Positions 47,097 to 55,986 are shown, counted from the first letter of the stretch. The stretch: DNA of 64,000 nucleotides from Chitinophaga parva (GCF_003071345.1 NZ_QCYK01000001.1:124001-188000), one strand, 5' to 3'. The notes: a model not told the origin generated them from the sequence alone. Numbers and translations are program-made.

Positions 47097-48116
47097 CTAG
47101 AACTTGGGACAGAGGGTCTTGTACTTGTTATTGCCATCACTGCGGTGGATGTAGATCACGGAGATCTCCAGGCCTCCACGCGCATTGGACGCGGGTTTCA
47201 GCGAAGAGATATTAGTATCGTAGGTAAGGCCTACCTGGAAACCTTTCACCTCCAGCCCTACGTAAGGGTTCACTGCATCACTGAAACGTACCCAGCTGCC
47301 AATGTAGAACATCGTAGGATCATCGGGCATGCCATTGAGCAGGAAGCCGTAAGCCGCACCAATAGTCTTTTCTGTGGCGGTACCCTGCTTCATGAAAAGG
47401 GCGCTGGCAAAAATGCGGTTGTTGCCATTCACCGGGAAAGAGCCACCAGCATGGGCGGTAATGCGCTTGTGAATACGGTTGGCATCGTTCATCTTGTCGT
47501 AGAACGATTCATAAGGTTGGGTAACGTGGTAGTAGGAGAAGCCCGCATAAATGTTGGATGCCTCGCCTACCAGGCCGTTATAGAGAATACCGATGTTCGG
47601 ATCAAAATAGCTGAGGGATGGTTTGGAGATCGTCTCCGTGGTACCGCCGGTGGTGCTGCCATCGGGGTTTATCTGGTCGCCAAAAGTCATCTTGCTGATG
47701 TCTACCCGCTTGGTCACAAACGCACCCTGCAGCCCGATGGCCAGGGTATGGTTACCCTCCGGGTCCAGTGATTTGTGGTAGGCGGTGCTCAGTGCCACAT
47801 AGTTGGTGCTCATGGCGCCGTTAGGACCTTGCTTATCGTACATGGCCAGGATACCTACACCCCAGATATCATTCGGGTTGATGTAGTTCTTCAGGATCCC
47901 GAAATCGCCGGACACGGTGCCGGTGATGAAGGGCGCCCCGATGCTTTGCCACTGGGAGCGGTAGTTGCCCGCAATGCGGTAATCCCCGGAAAACAGGCCA
48001 GTGAACGCGGGGTTCAGGGTCAACGGTGAAGCGAAGAACTGGGAAAAATGCGGGTCTTGCGCCTTCAGCGAAGTGACGGATAGTAGGATAGCTATTATAT
48101 ATAATAATTTTTTCAT
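47097..48116 (-). CDS. PorP/SprF family type IX secretion-associated outer membrane protein
   Basis: 339 residues from the ATG at 48116, giving the signal peptide MKKLLYIIAILLSVTSLKAQ. The opening DPHFSQFFASPLTLNPAFTGLFSGDYRIAGNYRSQW is the PorP/SprF signature. The rest is an amphipathic beta-strand pattern for an outer-membrane barrel, ending in aromatic-poor KYKTLCPKF. PorP/SprF proteins work with type IX secretion, often for delivery of adhesins encoded next to them. No gliding adhesin gene is adjacent here, so this is an orphan copy. Confidence 0.93.
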   Translation of the reverse strand: MKKLLYIIAILLSVTSLKAQDPHFSQFFASPLTLNPAFTGLFSGDYRIAGNYRSQWQSIGAPFITGTVSGDFGILKNYINPNDIWGVGILAMYDKQGPNGAMSTNYVALSTAYHKSLDPEGNHTLAIGLQGAFVTKRVDISKMTFGDQINPDGSTTGGTTETISKPSLSYFDPNIGILYNGLVGEASNIYAGFSYYHVTQPYESFYDKMNDANRIHKRITAHAGGSFPVNGNNRIFASALFMKQGTATEKTIGAAYGFLLNGMPDDPTMFYIGSWVRFSDAVNPYVGLEVKGFQVGLTYDTNISSLKPASNARGGLEISVIYIHRSDGNNKYKTLCPKF

Positions 48117-48411
48117 ATACGTTAAGCGTATAGGGTTTTTCGGTCGGACGGTGAATAGTGAAGGTACGAAATCACTTTCATATGCCAAATTAAATTTATA
48201 TAACTAAAAGATATTCGATTTCGTCGGCCGGAAACAGGCTGTTTCCGAGGTTTTCGTCAGTACGGTCTTACTTGATCAAGTGTATTTGATTGGCGATAGA
48301 TAGTAAACGGTCCGTAAAATAAGCGTTTTTATTGGAATTTTTCCAAAGATGCCAGCCTGCAGGAAGTGCTGTGCATCAGCCCGTTAACCGCGGGGGGAGC
48401 GCCCGGTGTTG

Positions 48412-48443
48412 AAAAACCCTCCCCGCGCGGTATGCCGGGGAGG
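48412..48443 (-). terminator. Terminator of upp
   Basis: CCTCCCCG (48418-48425) pairs with CGGGGAGG (48436-48443). On the minus strand GTTTTTC follows. Confidence 0.8.
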
Positions 48444-48452
48444 AAATACTTT

Positions 48453-49106
48453 TTAGCTCTGTAGCTTATTGCCAAATGCCAGGTCGCCGGCATCGCCCAA
48501 GCCTGGAACGATATAGCCTTTAGCCGTCAGCTCATCATCGATATCGCCTGCCCAGATAGTGAGGGGACTGGTCACATTGCGTTGTACGTATTCAATACCC
48601 ACGGTGCAGGCTATACACACCACCACGTGCACATGCACAGGTTTTCCAAGTGACTCCAGGTGCTCGATGGTTTTTACCAGGGAGGCGCCGGTGGCCAGCA
48701 TGGGATCAGACACGATCAGTACCTGGCCTTCAATGCCGGGGCTTGAAACATATTCCAGGCTGATGTCGAAAGAGCCGTCATGGCGGTGCTTGCGGTAAGC
48801 GGATACAAAGGCATGGTCTGCCTTGTCAAAATAATGCAGCAATCCCTGGTGCAGGGCCAGGCCGGCGCGCAGGATGGTGGCCAGTACCGGCTGGGCAGCC
48901 AGTACGCGGCAATTGGCAATGCCAAGCGGGGTTTGCACCTCGCGTTCCTCATATTCCAGCGTTTTGCTGATCTCATAGGCCGCTATCTCGCCTATACGCT
49001 CCATATTCCTCCTGAACCGCATGCGGTCTGTCTGTATGCTCACGCTGCGGATCTCGCTCAGCCATTCGCCTACCAATGAATTTTGCTCACTTAAATTTAT
49101 TACCAT
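48453..49106 (-). CDS. upp: Uracil phosphoribosyltransferase
   Basis: 217 residues from the ATG at 49106 (MVINLSEQNSLVGEW), the normal length; a longer frame to 49175 would cross the -7 element. The PRPP-binding loop reads VSDPMLATGASLVKTIEHL and the uracil-binding C-terminal region includes PGLGDAGDLAFG. It makes UMP from uracil and PRPP in pyrimidine salvage. It is divergent from anmK with two back-to-back -7 elements between them. Confidence 0.95.
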   Translation of the reverse strand: MVINLSEQNSLVGEWLSEIRSVSIQTDRMRFRRNMERIGEIAAYEISKTLEYEEREVQTPLGIANCRVLAAQPVLATILRAGLALHQGLLHYFDKADHAFVSAYRKHRHDGSFDISLEYVSSPGIEGQVLIVSDPMLATGASLVKTIEHLESLGKPVHVHVVVCIACTVGIEYVQRNVTSPLTIWAGDIDDELTAKGYIVPGLGDAGDLAFGNKLQS

Positions 49107-49123
49107 GGGATGCTTTGTGCCTG

Positions 49124-49131
49124 CAAAACTA
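49124..49131 (-). promoter_or_regulatory. Bacteroidota -7 element (TAGTTTTG) of upp
   Basis: Full TAnnTTTG match on the minus strand, 18 bases before the upp ATG at 49106. It supports that start over the longer frame. Confidence 0.45.
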
Positions 49132-49218
49132 GCTAAAATATCGACTTCCCCCTTGCCCCCTAATGCCTTGTCCATTACGGTTTAGCCGGCCTGCGGCCAA
49201 TGCCCGCATAAATTCTGT

Positions 49219-49226
49219 TACATTTG
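49219..49226 (+). promoter_or_regulatory. Bacteroidota -7 element (TACATTTG) of anmK
   Basis: Full TAnnTTTG match 19 bases before the anmK ATG at 49245; the leader would be only about a dozen bases. Confidence 0.45.
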
Positions 49227-49244
49227 CCCAAATTTTTCCGGAAA

Positions 49245-50345
49245 ATGGTTTACAACGTGATCGGCGCCATGTCTGGCAGCTCGCTGGATGGACTGGACCT
49301 CGTATTTGCACAGCTTACAGAGATCAGGGGGCAATGGACCTACGAAATAAAAGCGGCAGACACCCTGCCCTATGATGAAGACTGGGCCGCGCGCCTGTCT
49401 TCCGCCACCAGCCTGCCTGCGGCGGACTACCTGGTGCTCCACAGCGCCTACGGCCACTATACAGGGCAGCAGATCAACCATTTCATTGTACAGCACCAGC
49501 TGCAACATAAAGTACATTTCATTGCCTCCCACGGCCATACCACTTTCCACCTGCCGGCGCAGCACACCACCGCGCAACTGGGTGATGGCGCCGCTATAGC
49601 CGCCACCACCGGCCTGCCCGTGATCAGCGACCTGCGCGCCATGGACGTGGCCCTGGGCGGGCAGGGCGCACCCATTGTGCCCATTGGGGAAAAACTCCTC
49701 TTCCCCGATTTTCAATACTGGCTGAACCTGGGCGGCATTGCCAACGTAAGTGCCACCGCAGGCGCAGACCGCATTGCGTTTGACATTTGCCCTGCAAACC
49801 GGGTGCTGAACGCCCTTTCCCTGCAAATGGGCCATCCCTTTGATGAAGAGGGCGCCCTGGCCCGCACCGGCAACGTTGATAAAGCCCTCCTGGCCCAACT
49901 CAATGCCCTGCCCTACTACGCCCAGCCCTATCCTAAATCCCTGGCCAACAGCTTTGGCCTGGATACCGTACTGCCCCTGCTGGAAGCCTCCGGCCTTTCT
50001 GTACCGGACCAGTTGTGTACTTACGTGGAACACATTGCCACCCAGACAGCCCAGGCTATAGCGCCCCTGCACCTGCAGGCCGATGGCAGCCGAGCCCCCT
50101 TCAACATGCTGGTGACCGGTGGCGGCGCCTTTAACACTTTTTTACTGGAAAGGATAGATGCGCTGGTAAGCCCGTTCCGCATAGACCTGGTAGTGCCGGA
50201 TGCACAGTCCGTAAAATTCAAGGAAGCACTGATCATGGCCCTGATAGGGACTTTGCGCTGGCGCCAGGAAGAAAATGTGCTCTCCTCCGTCACCGGCGCC
50301 ATGCGCGATAGTGTAGGCGGTGCCTTGTGGATGGGCGGGAACTGA
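49245..50345 (+). CDS. anmK: Anhydro-N-acetylmuramic acid kinase
   Basis: 366 residues from the ATG at 49245 (MVYNVIGAMSGSSLDGLDL), which begins directly with the ATP-binding signature. Other marks: HGHTTFHLPAQHTTAQLGDGAAIAA, LGGQGAPIVPIGEKLLF and the C-terminal LVTGGGAFNTFLLERI. AnmK phosphorylates 1,6-anhydro-MurNAc and opens the anhydro ring, returning cell-wall turnover products to metabolism. Its stop is only 10 bases from the stop of the convergent ade gene, with no terminator between. Confidence 0.95.
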   Translation: MVYNVIGAMSGSSLDGLDLVFAQLTEIRGQWTYEIKAADTLPYDEDWAARLSSATSLPAADYLVLHSAYGHYTGQQINHFIVQHQLQHKVHFIASHGHTTFHLPAQHTTAQLGDGAAIAATTGLPVISDLRAMDVALGGQGAPIVPIGEKLLFPDFQYWLNLGGIANVSATAGADRIAFDICPANRVLNALSLQMGHPFDEEGALARTGNVDKALLAQLNALPYYAQPYPKSLANSFGLDTVLPLLEASGLSVPDQLCTYVEHIATQTAQAIAPLHLQADGSRAPFNMLVTGGGAFNTFLLERIDALVSPFRIDLVVPDAQSVKFKEALIMALIGTLRWRQEENVLSSVTGAMRDSVGGALWMGGN

Positions 50346-50355
50346 GGTCCCGTGC

Positions 50356-51984
50356 TTAAGACACCACTACCGGTGTAAACGCAAACACATCCCCGTCAAA
50401 CAAACCCAGGTCACTCAGCTTCAGGTGCGGGATCACCAGGAGTGCCATGAAGGAGAGCGTCATGAAAGGCGCGCCCAGCTTACTTCCCAGGTCTTTGGCA
50501 GCCTTGTCCATGGCGCTGTACTGCCGGGCTACTTCATAGCCGTCTGCCTCGCTCATAAGGCCTGCTACAGGCAAGGGTAATATCACCGTGGATTGTTTGT
50601 GGGCCACGCTCACGCCGCCGCGGGCCCCGATCACGGCGTTGATGGCAGATGCCAGGCTTTCATCATCCACCCCCACGGCAATGATGTTATGACTGTCGTG
50701 CGCCACGGAAGAAGCGATGGCACCGCGTTTCAGGCCAAAATTCTTAATGAAGCCCAGTGTTACCGGGGCAGGGTTATAACGGTTTACCACCGCCAGTTTC
50801 AGCACGTCCTGCGCAGTGTCTGCTGCTATACAGCCCTCGTTTACCGCCAGGGTGGCGGTTTCCGCGTTGGTGATCAGTTCTCCGTCCAGGGCTACGATCA
50901 CTTTAACATGCGCGGTACTACCGGTGGCGGATATACGTAGCTGTGCCGTGGTGATGGGGTCACAATGAAAATGATTGATGGGCTGCACTGCAACGGAGGC
51001 AATTTTTGAAACGCCGTTTTCCGCTACCAGCTGGCCTTTCACGTAGGTGGCCTTTATATTTACCTCCGTGAGATTGTCTACGATGATAAAGTCTGCCGCA
51101 TCGCCCATGCGCAGCAGGCCGGTTTCCAGGCCGTAATGCAGCACGGGATTCACGCAGGCGGCCCGCAGGATGTTGAACAAAGGAATACCCGCTGCCAGCG
51201 CGCGTTTCACGAGCACATTGATATGGCCTTCCACGAGGTTGTCCGGGTGCTTGTCATCACTGCAAAACATCATGGCTTCCGGCCAGTGGAGCAGCAGGGG
51301 TATGAGCGCATCAAAATTCCGTGCGGCGCTGCCTTCGCGGATCAGGATCTTCATACCACGTTGCAGCTTGTCCAGTGCTTCCGCTTCCGTAAAACATTCA
51401 TGATCAGTGCTGATGCCGGCTGCAATGTAGGCGCCGGCCGCATCGCCCCGCAGGCCCGGTGCGTGGCCGTCCACTGGTTTGTTGTGTTTTTTTGCGGCCG
51501 CTATTTTCTGCATCACTTCCGGGTCCTGGTGCAGCACGCCGGGAAAGTTCATCATTTCACTCAGGTACTTCACATCATCCCGCTGCAGCAGGGCTTCCAC
51601 ATCCGCTACGCTCACCGTGGCGCCGGCCGTTTCAAATGGGGTGGCGGGCACGCAGGAAGGTGCGCCAAAGTAAAAACCAAACGGTACCTGCCGCCCGTTC
51701 TCAATCATATAATGCACACCAGGCACACCCAGCACATTGGCAATCTCGTGTGGGTCAGACACGGTGGCCACCGTACCGTGCACTACCGCCAGGCGGGCAA
51801 ACTCGGAAGGGATGAGCATGGAGCTTTCCACGTGCACGTGGGCATCCACGAAGCCTGGCAGCAGGTACTGCTCATACGTGCCGCTCACCGGCACAATGGT
51901 GGCAATACGGCCGTCCTTAACCGTAATGGTGGCTGGATAAATGCGCTGGTGGAGAATATCTACATAATTGCCCGTGATCTGCAT
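50356..51984 (-). CDS. ade: Adenine deaminase
   Basis: 542 residues. Amidohydrolase-fold metal site at the N-terminus (LLPGFVDAHVHVESSMLIPSEFARLAV) and the family motif TVATVSDPHEIANVLG. Further family blocks are MMNFPGVLHQDPEVMQKI, GHAPGLRGDAAGAYIAAGISTDHE and FCSDDKHPDNL. It converts adenine to hypoxanthine and ammonia in purine salvage. It is convergent with anmK at a 10-base gap, so read-through between the two strands seems likely. Confidence 0.96.
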   Translation of the reverse strand: MQITGNYVDILHQRIYPATITVKDGRIATIVPVSGTYEQYLLPGFVDAHVHVESSMLIPSEFARLAVVHGTVATVSDPHEIANVLGVPGVHYMIENGRQVPFGFYFGAPSCVPATPFETAGATVSVADVEALLQRDDVKYLSEMMNFPGVLHQDPEVMQKIAAAKKHNKPVDGHAPGLRGDAAGAYIAAGISTDHECFTEAEALDKLQRGMKILIREGSAARNFDALIPLLLHWPEAMMFCSDDKHPDNLVEGHINVLVKRALAAGIPLFNILRAACVNPVLHYGLETGLLRMGDAADFIIVDNLTEVNIKATYVKGQLVAENGVSKIASVAVQPINHFHCDPITTAQLRISATGSTAHVKVIVALDGELITNAETATLAVNEGCIAADTAQDVLKLAVVNRYNPAPVTLGFIKNFGLKRGAIASSVAHDSHNIIAVGVDDESLASAINAVIGARGGVSVAHKQSTVILPLPVAGLMSEADGYEVARQYSAMDKAAKDLGSKLGAPFMTLSFMALLVIPHLKLSDLGLFDGDVFAFTPVVVS

Positions 51985-52076
51985 GGAAAATGTGTTGGTG
52001 AACGGGCGGAAAAGTACGAAGTTTTCCGGTCAATGCAGGTGCCGGTAAACGGCCATTCCGCACCGGTAAATAGATT

Positions 52077-52105
52077 TTTGGTTTGGTATAAAAAGAATAG
52101 ATTTG
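52077..52105 (+). promoter_or_regulatory. Bacteroidota promoter of the LolA-like gene
   Basis: TTTG at 52077-52080, a 17-base spacer, then TAGATTTG at 52098-52105, about 32 bases upstream of the ATG. The spacer is at the short end of the accepted range. Confidence 0.6.
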
Positions 52106-52136
52106 TTACCGATCCAATTCACAAAAACACATTTGT

Positions 52137-52850
52137 ATGAAAAGCATTAAACTGCTTGCACTCCTGTTTGTACTCGGCATTGCCGGCGCTAAAGCGCAAA
52201 CCGCTGATGAGCTCATGGATAAATCTATCGCAGCTATGGGCGGCGCTGACAAACTGAAAAACCTGAAAACTGCATACAACGAAGGCAGCATACAGGTCCA
52301 GGGCCAGGAATTCCCCATCAAGATCTGGAAAATTCAACACGAAGCCATGCGTATGGAGTTCGACATCATGGGCACCAACAATATCCAGGTGGTAACCAAA
52401 GGTGGCGGCTGGTCACTGATGCCCATCCAGGGCCAGACAGACCCTACCCCGCTGGACAGCGCCAAAGCCAAAATGATGCAGCCCCAGCTGAGCATCAACG
52501 GCGACCTCTTTGATTACAAAACCGACGGCAAGAAAGTAGAGGCCCTCGGCAAGGAAAATATTGACGGGGTAGACGCCTACAAACTCAAGATCACTTCCAA
52601 AGACGGCGTAGAAGCCATTGCTTACCTGGATCCCACCAGCTACTACCTGATCCGCACCAAGAATACGGTAAATGTACAGGGCAATACCGTGGACGTTACC
52701 GTAAAACTGCACGATTACAAAAAAACGGATGACGGTTACGCCTACCCTTCCGTGATCGAAGAGACCAATTCGGGCATGACCATCCTCATTACCAAAGCAG
52801 AATACAACAAGCCCGTTGAGGACAGCTTGTTTAAGATGCCGGGGAAATGA
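52137..52850 (+). CDS. LolA-like outer membrane lipoprotein-sorting family protein
   Basis: 237 residues with signal peptide MKSIKLLALLFVLGIAGAKAQ. The mature part begins TADELMDKSIAAMGGADKLKNLKTAYNEGSIQVQGQEFPIKI, the usual opening of this Bacteroidota group, and is then all beta (QVVTKGGGWSLMPIQG, DAYKLKITSKDGVEAIAYLD). There is no lipobox, so it is probably a soluble periplasmic protein. LolA carries lipoproteins in proteobacteria; here the relation is by fold only. It ends 10 bases before heptamer array copy B. Confidence 0.8.
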   Translation: MKSIKLLALLFVLGIAGAKAQTADELMDKSIAAMGGADKLKNLKTAYNEGSIQVQGQEFPIKIWKIQHEAMRMEFDIMGTNNIQVVTKGGGWSLMPIQGQTDPTPLDSAKAKMMQPQLSINGDLFDYKTDGKKVEALGKENIDGVDAYKLKITSKDGVEAIAYLDPTSYYLIRTKNTVNVQGNTVDVTVKLHDYKKTDDGYAYPSVIEETNSGMTILITKAEYNKPVEDSLFKMPGK

Positions 52851-52859
52851 TGAATGCCG

Positions 52860-52887
52860 CAGGTCTTAAGTCCCAGGTCTTAGGTAC
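52860..52887 (-). repeat. Heptamer array, left arm of copy B
   Basis: Units in reverse orientation (AGGTCTTAAG..., TCCCAGG, TCTTAGG) with 7-base period. Bases 52861-52887 are the exact reverse complement of 52981-53007, a 27-bp perfect inverted repeat. Confidence 0.9.
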
Positions 52888-52894
52888 TTAAAAT

Positions 52895-52937
52895 AAAAAA
52901 AGCGCTTCGTGGTCAGTTTCCACGAGGCGCTTTTTTA
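52895..52937. terminator. Bidirectional terminator inside heptamer copy B
   Basis: AAAAAAGCGCTTCGTGG (from 52896) pairs with CCACGAGGCGCTTTTTT (to 52936) with one wobble, between the convergent LolA-like and WYL genes. Confidence 0.88.
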
Positions 52938-52980
52938 TGCCCTGTTTTCATACCGCAGATTCCTCAATGCCTATAACCTT

Positions 52981-53026
52981 GTACCTAAGACCTGGGACTT
53001 AAGACCTAAGACCTAATACCTGGGAC
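52981..53026 (+). repeat. Heptamer array, right arm of copy B
   Basis: After GTA the units read CCTAAGA, CCTGGGA, CTTAAGA, CCTAAGA, CCTAATA, CCTGGGA. The array stops 9 bases before the WYL gene's stop codon. Confidence 0.9.
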
Positions 53027-53034
53027 AAATTCAT

Positions 53035-54036
53035 TCAATACAACCCCACCATCTTCCTCGCTTCTGCCGCCATTTCCTGTGCCAGGGTAGCGGGAGCCAG
53101 CACTTTCATATTGGCGCCATAGCTCAGGAGCAGCATGCGCAGCTCCGGGTTGATCACCAGCTGAAGCCTTACATCGCAGGCGGTTTCATTGTCTTCCAAT
53201 ATCTCCTGGGAGGGGTGGATGGGCTGTGATTTGATGTATTTGGCCTGCTGGGGCGTGAAGCGCAATACTACTTCCTGCGGGTCTCCGCCGGGCACCGTAA
53301 TGCCCAGGGCGTGCTGGTAGTAAGCGGCATCATCAAAATTCTTTTCATCAAAATGCTTATTGGTGGGCCATAGTTTTACAATGCGGTCCAGCGCAAAGGT
53401 GAGCACACTGCCGCCTTTGGCCTGCTGGCTCCTGCCAATGAGGTAAAACCGGTGCTGGTATTCCCGCAGGTGATAGGGCTCTACCCAATGTTCCTTTGGC
53501 TCCGCGCGGTTAAAACTCTGGTAGGCAATGCGGATCACTTCCAGGTTTTTGATAGCATCCACGATCTCGGGGATGAATTCCACGCCTTTGTACTGGCCGG
53601 CGCGCGCAAAGCGGATCAGGCCCTGGTTTTGCAGCGCCTCCCGGTTCATTTTCAGGCTGGCCGCTATCTTTAAAATAGCATCTTCAAACTGGGCCACTAC
53701 CGGCAGGCTGCGGAACTGCTCCAGGATGCCGATGGCGATCTCCAGCCCCTGCAGGTCTGCTTCATCGATGGGGTTATTATTGAGGGAATAACCTTCATCC
53801 TCATAACGGTAACTGCCGGTTTTCCGGTCATATACAATGGGCGCAAAATAGGCCAGCTCCTTATCATTGCGCATATCATAAATATCCTGCTGGATGGCGC
53901 GGACAGAAATATCCTTCCCCATTTTTTCCGACACAAAACTGATGAGTGCTTCCAGGGTGGGCTTGGGTAAACGTTTGTTGCGCAGGCGCTCGTCTATCCA
54001 GCGGTAGCGGGATACGGCATCCTTGTTTTTGGGCAT
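53035..54036 (-). CDS. WYL-domain transcriptional regulator
   Basis: 333 residues. The N-terminal ~80 residues form a winged helix (RYRWIDERLRNKRLPKPTLEALISFVSEKMGKDISVRAIQQDIYDMRN). The WYL domain spans about residues 150-240, with VIRIAYQSFNRAEP, HWVEPYHLREYQHRFYLIGRS, and a C-terminal extension follows. WYL proteins respond to nucleic-acid or nucleotide ligands and often sit near DNA-damage or defence genes; here no defence genes are adjacent. No operator can be assigned. Confidence 0.9.
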   Translation of the reverse strand: MPKNKDAVSRYRWIDERLRNKRLPKPTLEALISFVSEKMGKDISVRAIQQDIYDMRNDKELAYFAPIVYDRKTGSYRYEDEGYSLNNNPIDEADLQGLEIAIGILEQFRSLPVVAQFEDAILKIAASLKMNREALQNQGLIRFARAGQYKGVEFIPEIVDAIKNLEVIRIAYQSFNRAEPKEHWVEPYHLREYQHRFYLIGRSQQAKGGSVLTFALDRIVKLWPTNKHFDEKNFDDAAYYQHALGITVPGGDPQEVVLRFTPQQAKYIKSQPIHPSQEILEDNETACDVRLQLVINPELRMLLLSYGANMKVLAPATLAQEMAAEARKMVGLY

Positions 54037-54198
54037 GCGTCTTTTTTTGGGTGTAAAGTAAAGGAAATTCCCCTTTTAGTGGATTTCCAAAAAACGGTTC
54101 CCGGCGCCCGGAAAATGAAATCCTGCACTTTATTTCCCTACGCAGATCCCCTGCGTAACGCCCTGCTACTTTCGTACTGTTATCAACAACATAACCGT

Positions 54199-54801
54199 AT
54201 GAAAACATTACACACCAACACTGCCACTTACGCAAACGCTATTTCCATTACCCAGGTGATCATGGATGCATCGAACTACCTGACCTTCTGGGGACAGCTG
54301 CAAACTGAGAGCGGCTGGGTAGACTGTGATTTTGTGGCCAACTATGATGTACTCAATGAAATGCTGCGCCACCAGGCACCTGCCAGTGACCAGCTGCAGA
54401 TGCTCATCGTGGAAAAACTGGAAGACATGCGCAGCCGCCCGGACCAGATCCCGGAGATCATTGACCTGGAAGCCTTGCTGGGCGCGCCTATGCTGTTCAA
54501 TAAAATGACATTTCACATGAGCCGTCCCCGCTTTCACCGGGAAGACGCCTGGATGGAATATACCGGTGACCGTTGTTATTACATCCAGCAGGTAACGCCC
54601 CACACCGCGCCCCCGGCCGGCCCCGGCGCCCTGGTACGCCAGATGGACCATTGTATGGACCTGCTCAGCAAAAGCTACGCGCTGTACCTGGGTTTTATGG
54701 AACTGGAATTTGACGAAGCTGCCGCCCGCGCAGAAGCCGGCCTGGCAGACGATCTGAAATATACGATGGCTTACTGCGCCTGGAAGCAGCAGGCCGCCTG
54801 A
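54199..54801 (+). CDS. Hypothetical protein
   Basis: 200 residues from the ATG at 54199; the open frame extends upstream to 54079, but that part reads as non-coding and the weak -7 match TACTTTCG at 54167-54174 lies in it. No signal peptide or membrane helix. The sequence is mostly helical and acidic (LEDMRSRPDQIPEIIDLEALL, MDHCMDLLSKSYALYLGFMELEFDEAAARAEA). I do not recognise the family. It is divergent from the WYL regulator gene, so it could be that regulator's target, but nothing in the sequence shows this. Confidence 0.6.
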   Translation: MKTLHTNTATYANAISITQVIMDASNYLTFWGQLQTESGWVDCDFVANYDVLNEMLRHQAPASDQLQMLIVEKLEDMRSRPDQIPEIIDLEALLGAPMLFNKMTFHMSRPRFHREDAWMEYTGDRCYYIQQVTPHTAPPAGPGALVRQMDHCMDLLSKSYALYLGFMELEFDEAAARAEAGLADDLKYTMAYCAWKQQAA

Positions 54802-55201
54802 GAAATTTGTTAAGCCCAGGTTGAACCATTGAAAGACCCCGACCTTCATCCATTGTCCTACCCTGTACCCGTGACAGATCCATGTGTTTGAAACCCTTCA
54901 GCAGCAAGCCCGGCGCAGCATTGATGCCCCCGGCAAAAAACAGGCGCCGCGGCCGCTGCTGCTGATATTTTGTTAGCCCTAAAAACCTTTTTTTCCGGCG
55001 GAATGTGTTAATGCTGTGTTTTTCTCATTTGCGCCATCCAACGATAAACCCTACATTCGCACCAGATTTGTCGCCACGGGGATCGTGACCAACCAAAGAC
55101 AACAAGTGTTTCTACGGAATTTCCACCCAACCCGCTGAAAAGTCTATTAAAATTGTAGGAAATACTTATTTTTGGCAGTACACCCGTAAAACTGTTTTAC
55201 T
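54802..55201. other. 400-base intergenic region before the peroxiredoxin gene
   Basis: An imperfect long stem occupies 54899-54964: CAGCAGC with GCTGCTG, and inside it GGCGC with GCGCC, followed by ATATTTTGTT; it may terminate the preceding gene. The second half (about 55000-55160) holds no gene, repeat or clear structure. The peroxiredoxin promoter element lies at 55167-55174. Confidence 0.5.
55167..55174 (+). promoter_or_regulatory. Bacteroidota -7 element (TATTTTTG) of the peroxiredoxin gene
   Basis: Full TAnnTTTG match 28 bases before the ATG at 55202. No TTTG at the expected -33 spacing. Confidence 0.5.
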
Positions 55202-55837
55202 ATGAGCTTAAGACTTGGCGACATCGCACCCAATTTCCAGGCAAAGACCTCTATTGGAGATATCGATTTTTACGAATACCTTGGTGACAGCTGGGGCGTT
55301 CTGTTCTCTCACCCTGCCGACTTTACGCCGGTATGTACTACAGAACTGGGCCGCACCGCACAGCTGAAAAGTGAATTTGAAAAACGTAATGTGAAGGTAC
55401 TGGCTGTAAGTGTTGACTCGGTAGAGCGCCACGAAAGCTGGATCAAGGATATTAACGAAACACAGAACACCCAGGTGGATTTCCCCATCATTGCAGATCC
55501 CGAGCGCGTTGTAGCCGGCCTGTATGATATGATCCACCCGAACGCTTCCGAAACATTCACGGTGCGTTCCCTGTTTATCATAGGGCCGGATAAGAAAGTG
55601 AAACTGATCATCACTTATCCTGCGTCCACCGGCCGCAACTTCCTGGAAGTGCTGCGCGTGATAGACTCCCTGCAACTCACTGCCAAGTACAGCGTGGCCA
55701 CGCCGGCCGACTGGAAAGATGGTGAAGACGTAATTGTAACTGCTGCGGTGCCCACCGAAGAAATTCCGGCCCGCTTCCCGAAAGGGCATAAAATTATTAA
55801 GCCTTACCTGCGCACCACGCCGCAGCCCAACAAATAA
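55202..55837 (+). CDS. Peroxiredoxin, 1-Cys (Prx6) type
   Basis: 211 residues. The peroxidatic Cys45 is in SHPADFTPVCTTELG, with the supporting Thr42 and the Arg in EKRNV or NPERVVAG-type positions (DPERVVAGLYDMIHP). The C-terminal extension (ATPADWKDGEDVIVTAAVP) is typical of the Prx6 group, and no resolving Cys is seen. It reduces hydrogen peroxide and organic peroxides in the cytoplasm. In a bacillithiol-making strain (bshA is present) a low-molecular-weight thiol could be its reductant, which is inference. A terminator follows at once. Confidence 0.95.
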   Translation: MSLRLGDIAPNFQAKTSIGDIDFYEYLGDSWGVLFSHPADFTPVCTTELGRTAQLKSEFEKRNVKVLAVSVDSVERHESWIKDINETQNTQVDFPIIADPERVVAGLYDMIHPNASETFTVRSLFIIGPDKKVKLIITYPASTGRNFLEVLRVIDSLQLTAKYSVATPADWKDGEDVIVTAAVPTEEIPARFPKGHKIIKPYLRTTPQPNK

Positions 55838-55897
55838 GGCACAAAAGCCTCAACAGCTTTTGTCAAGTATTTTTTTAATGGTTGGTTTTTGATTTTA

Positions 55898-55930
55898 CGA
55901 AACGGGGATTTTTCCCCGTTTTTATTTTTT
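55898..55930 (+). terminator. Terminator of the peroxiredoxin gene
   Basis: AACGGGGA (55901-55908) pairs with TCCCCGTT (55913-55920), followed by TTTATTTTTT. Confidence 0.85.
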
Positions 55931-55937
55931 GGAAATT

Positions 55938-55970
55938 GTCTTAGGCCCTGGGTCTTAGGTCCCAGGTACC
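55938..55970 (-). repeat. Heptamer array, left arm of copy C
   Basis: In reverse complement the units read CCTGGGA, CCTAAGA, CCCAGGG, CCTAAGA, CAAT. Same 7-base period as copies A and B. Confidence 0.85.
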
Positions 55971-55986
55971 ATCTAACGGATAAAGG

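Noticed and set aside
54899..54972. A small RNA gene in the spacer before the peroxiredoxin gene
   Set aside because: The stem is imperfect and no promoter element precedes it; a weak terminator of the preceding gene explains it as well.
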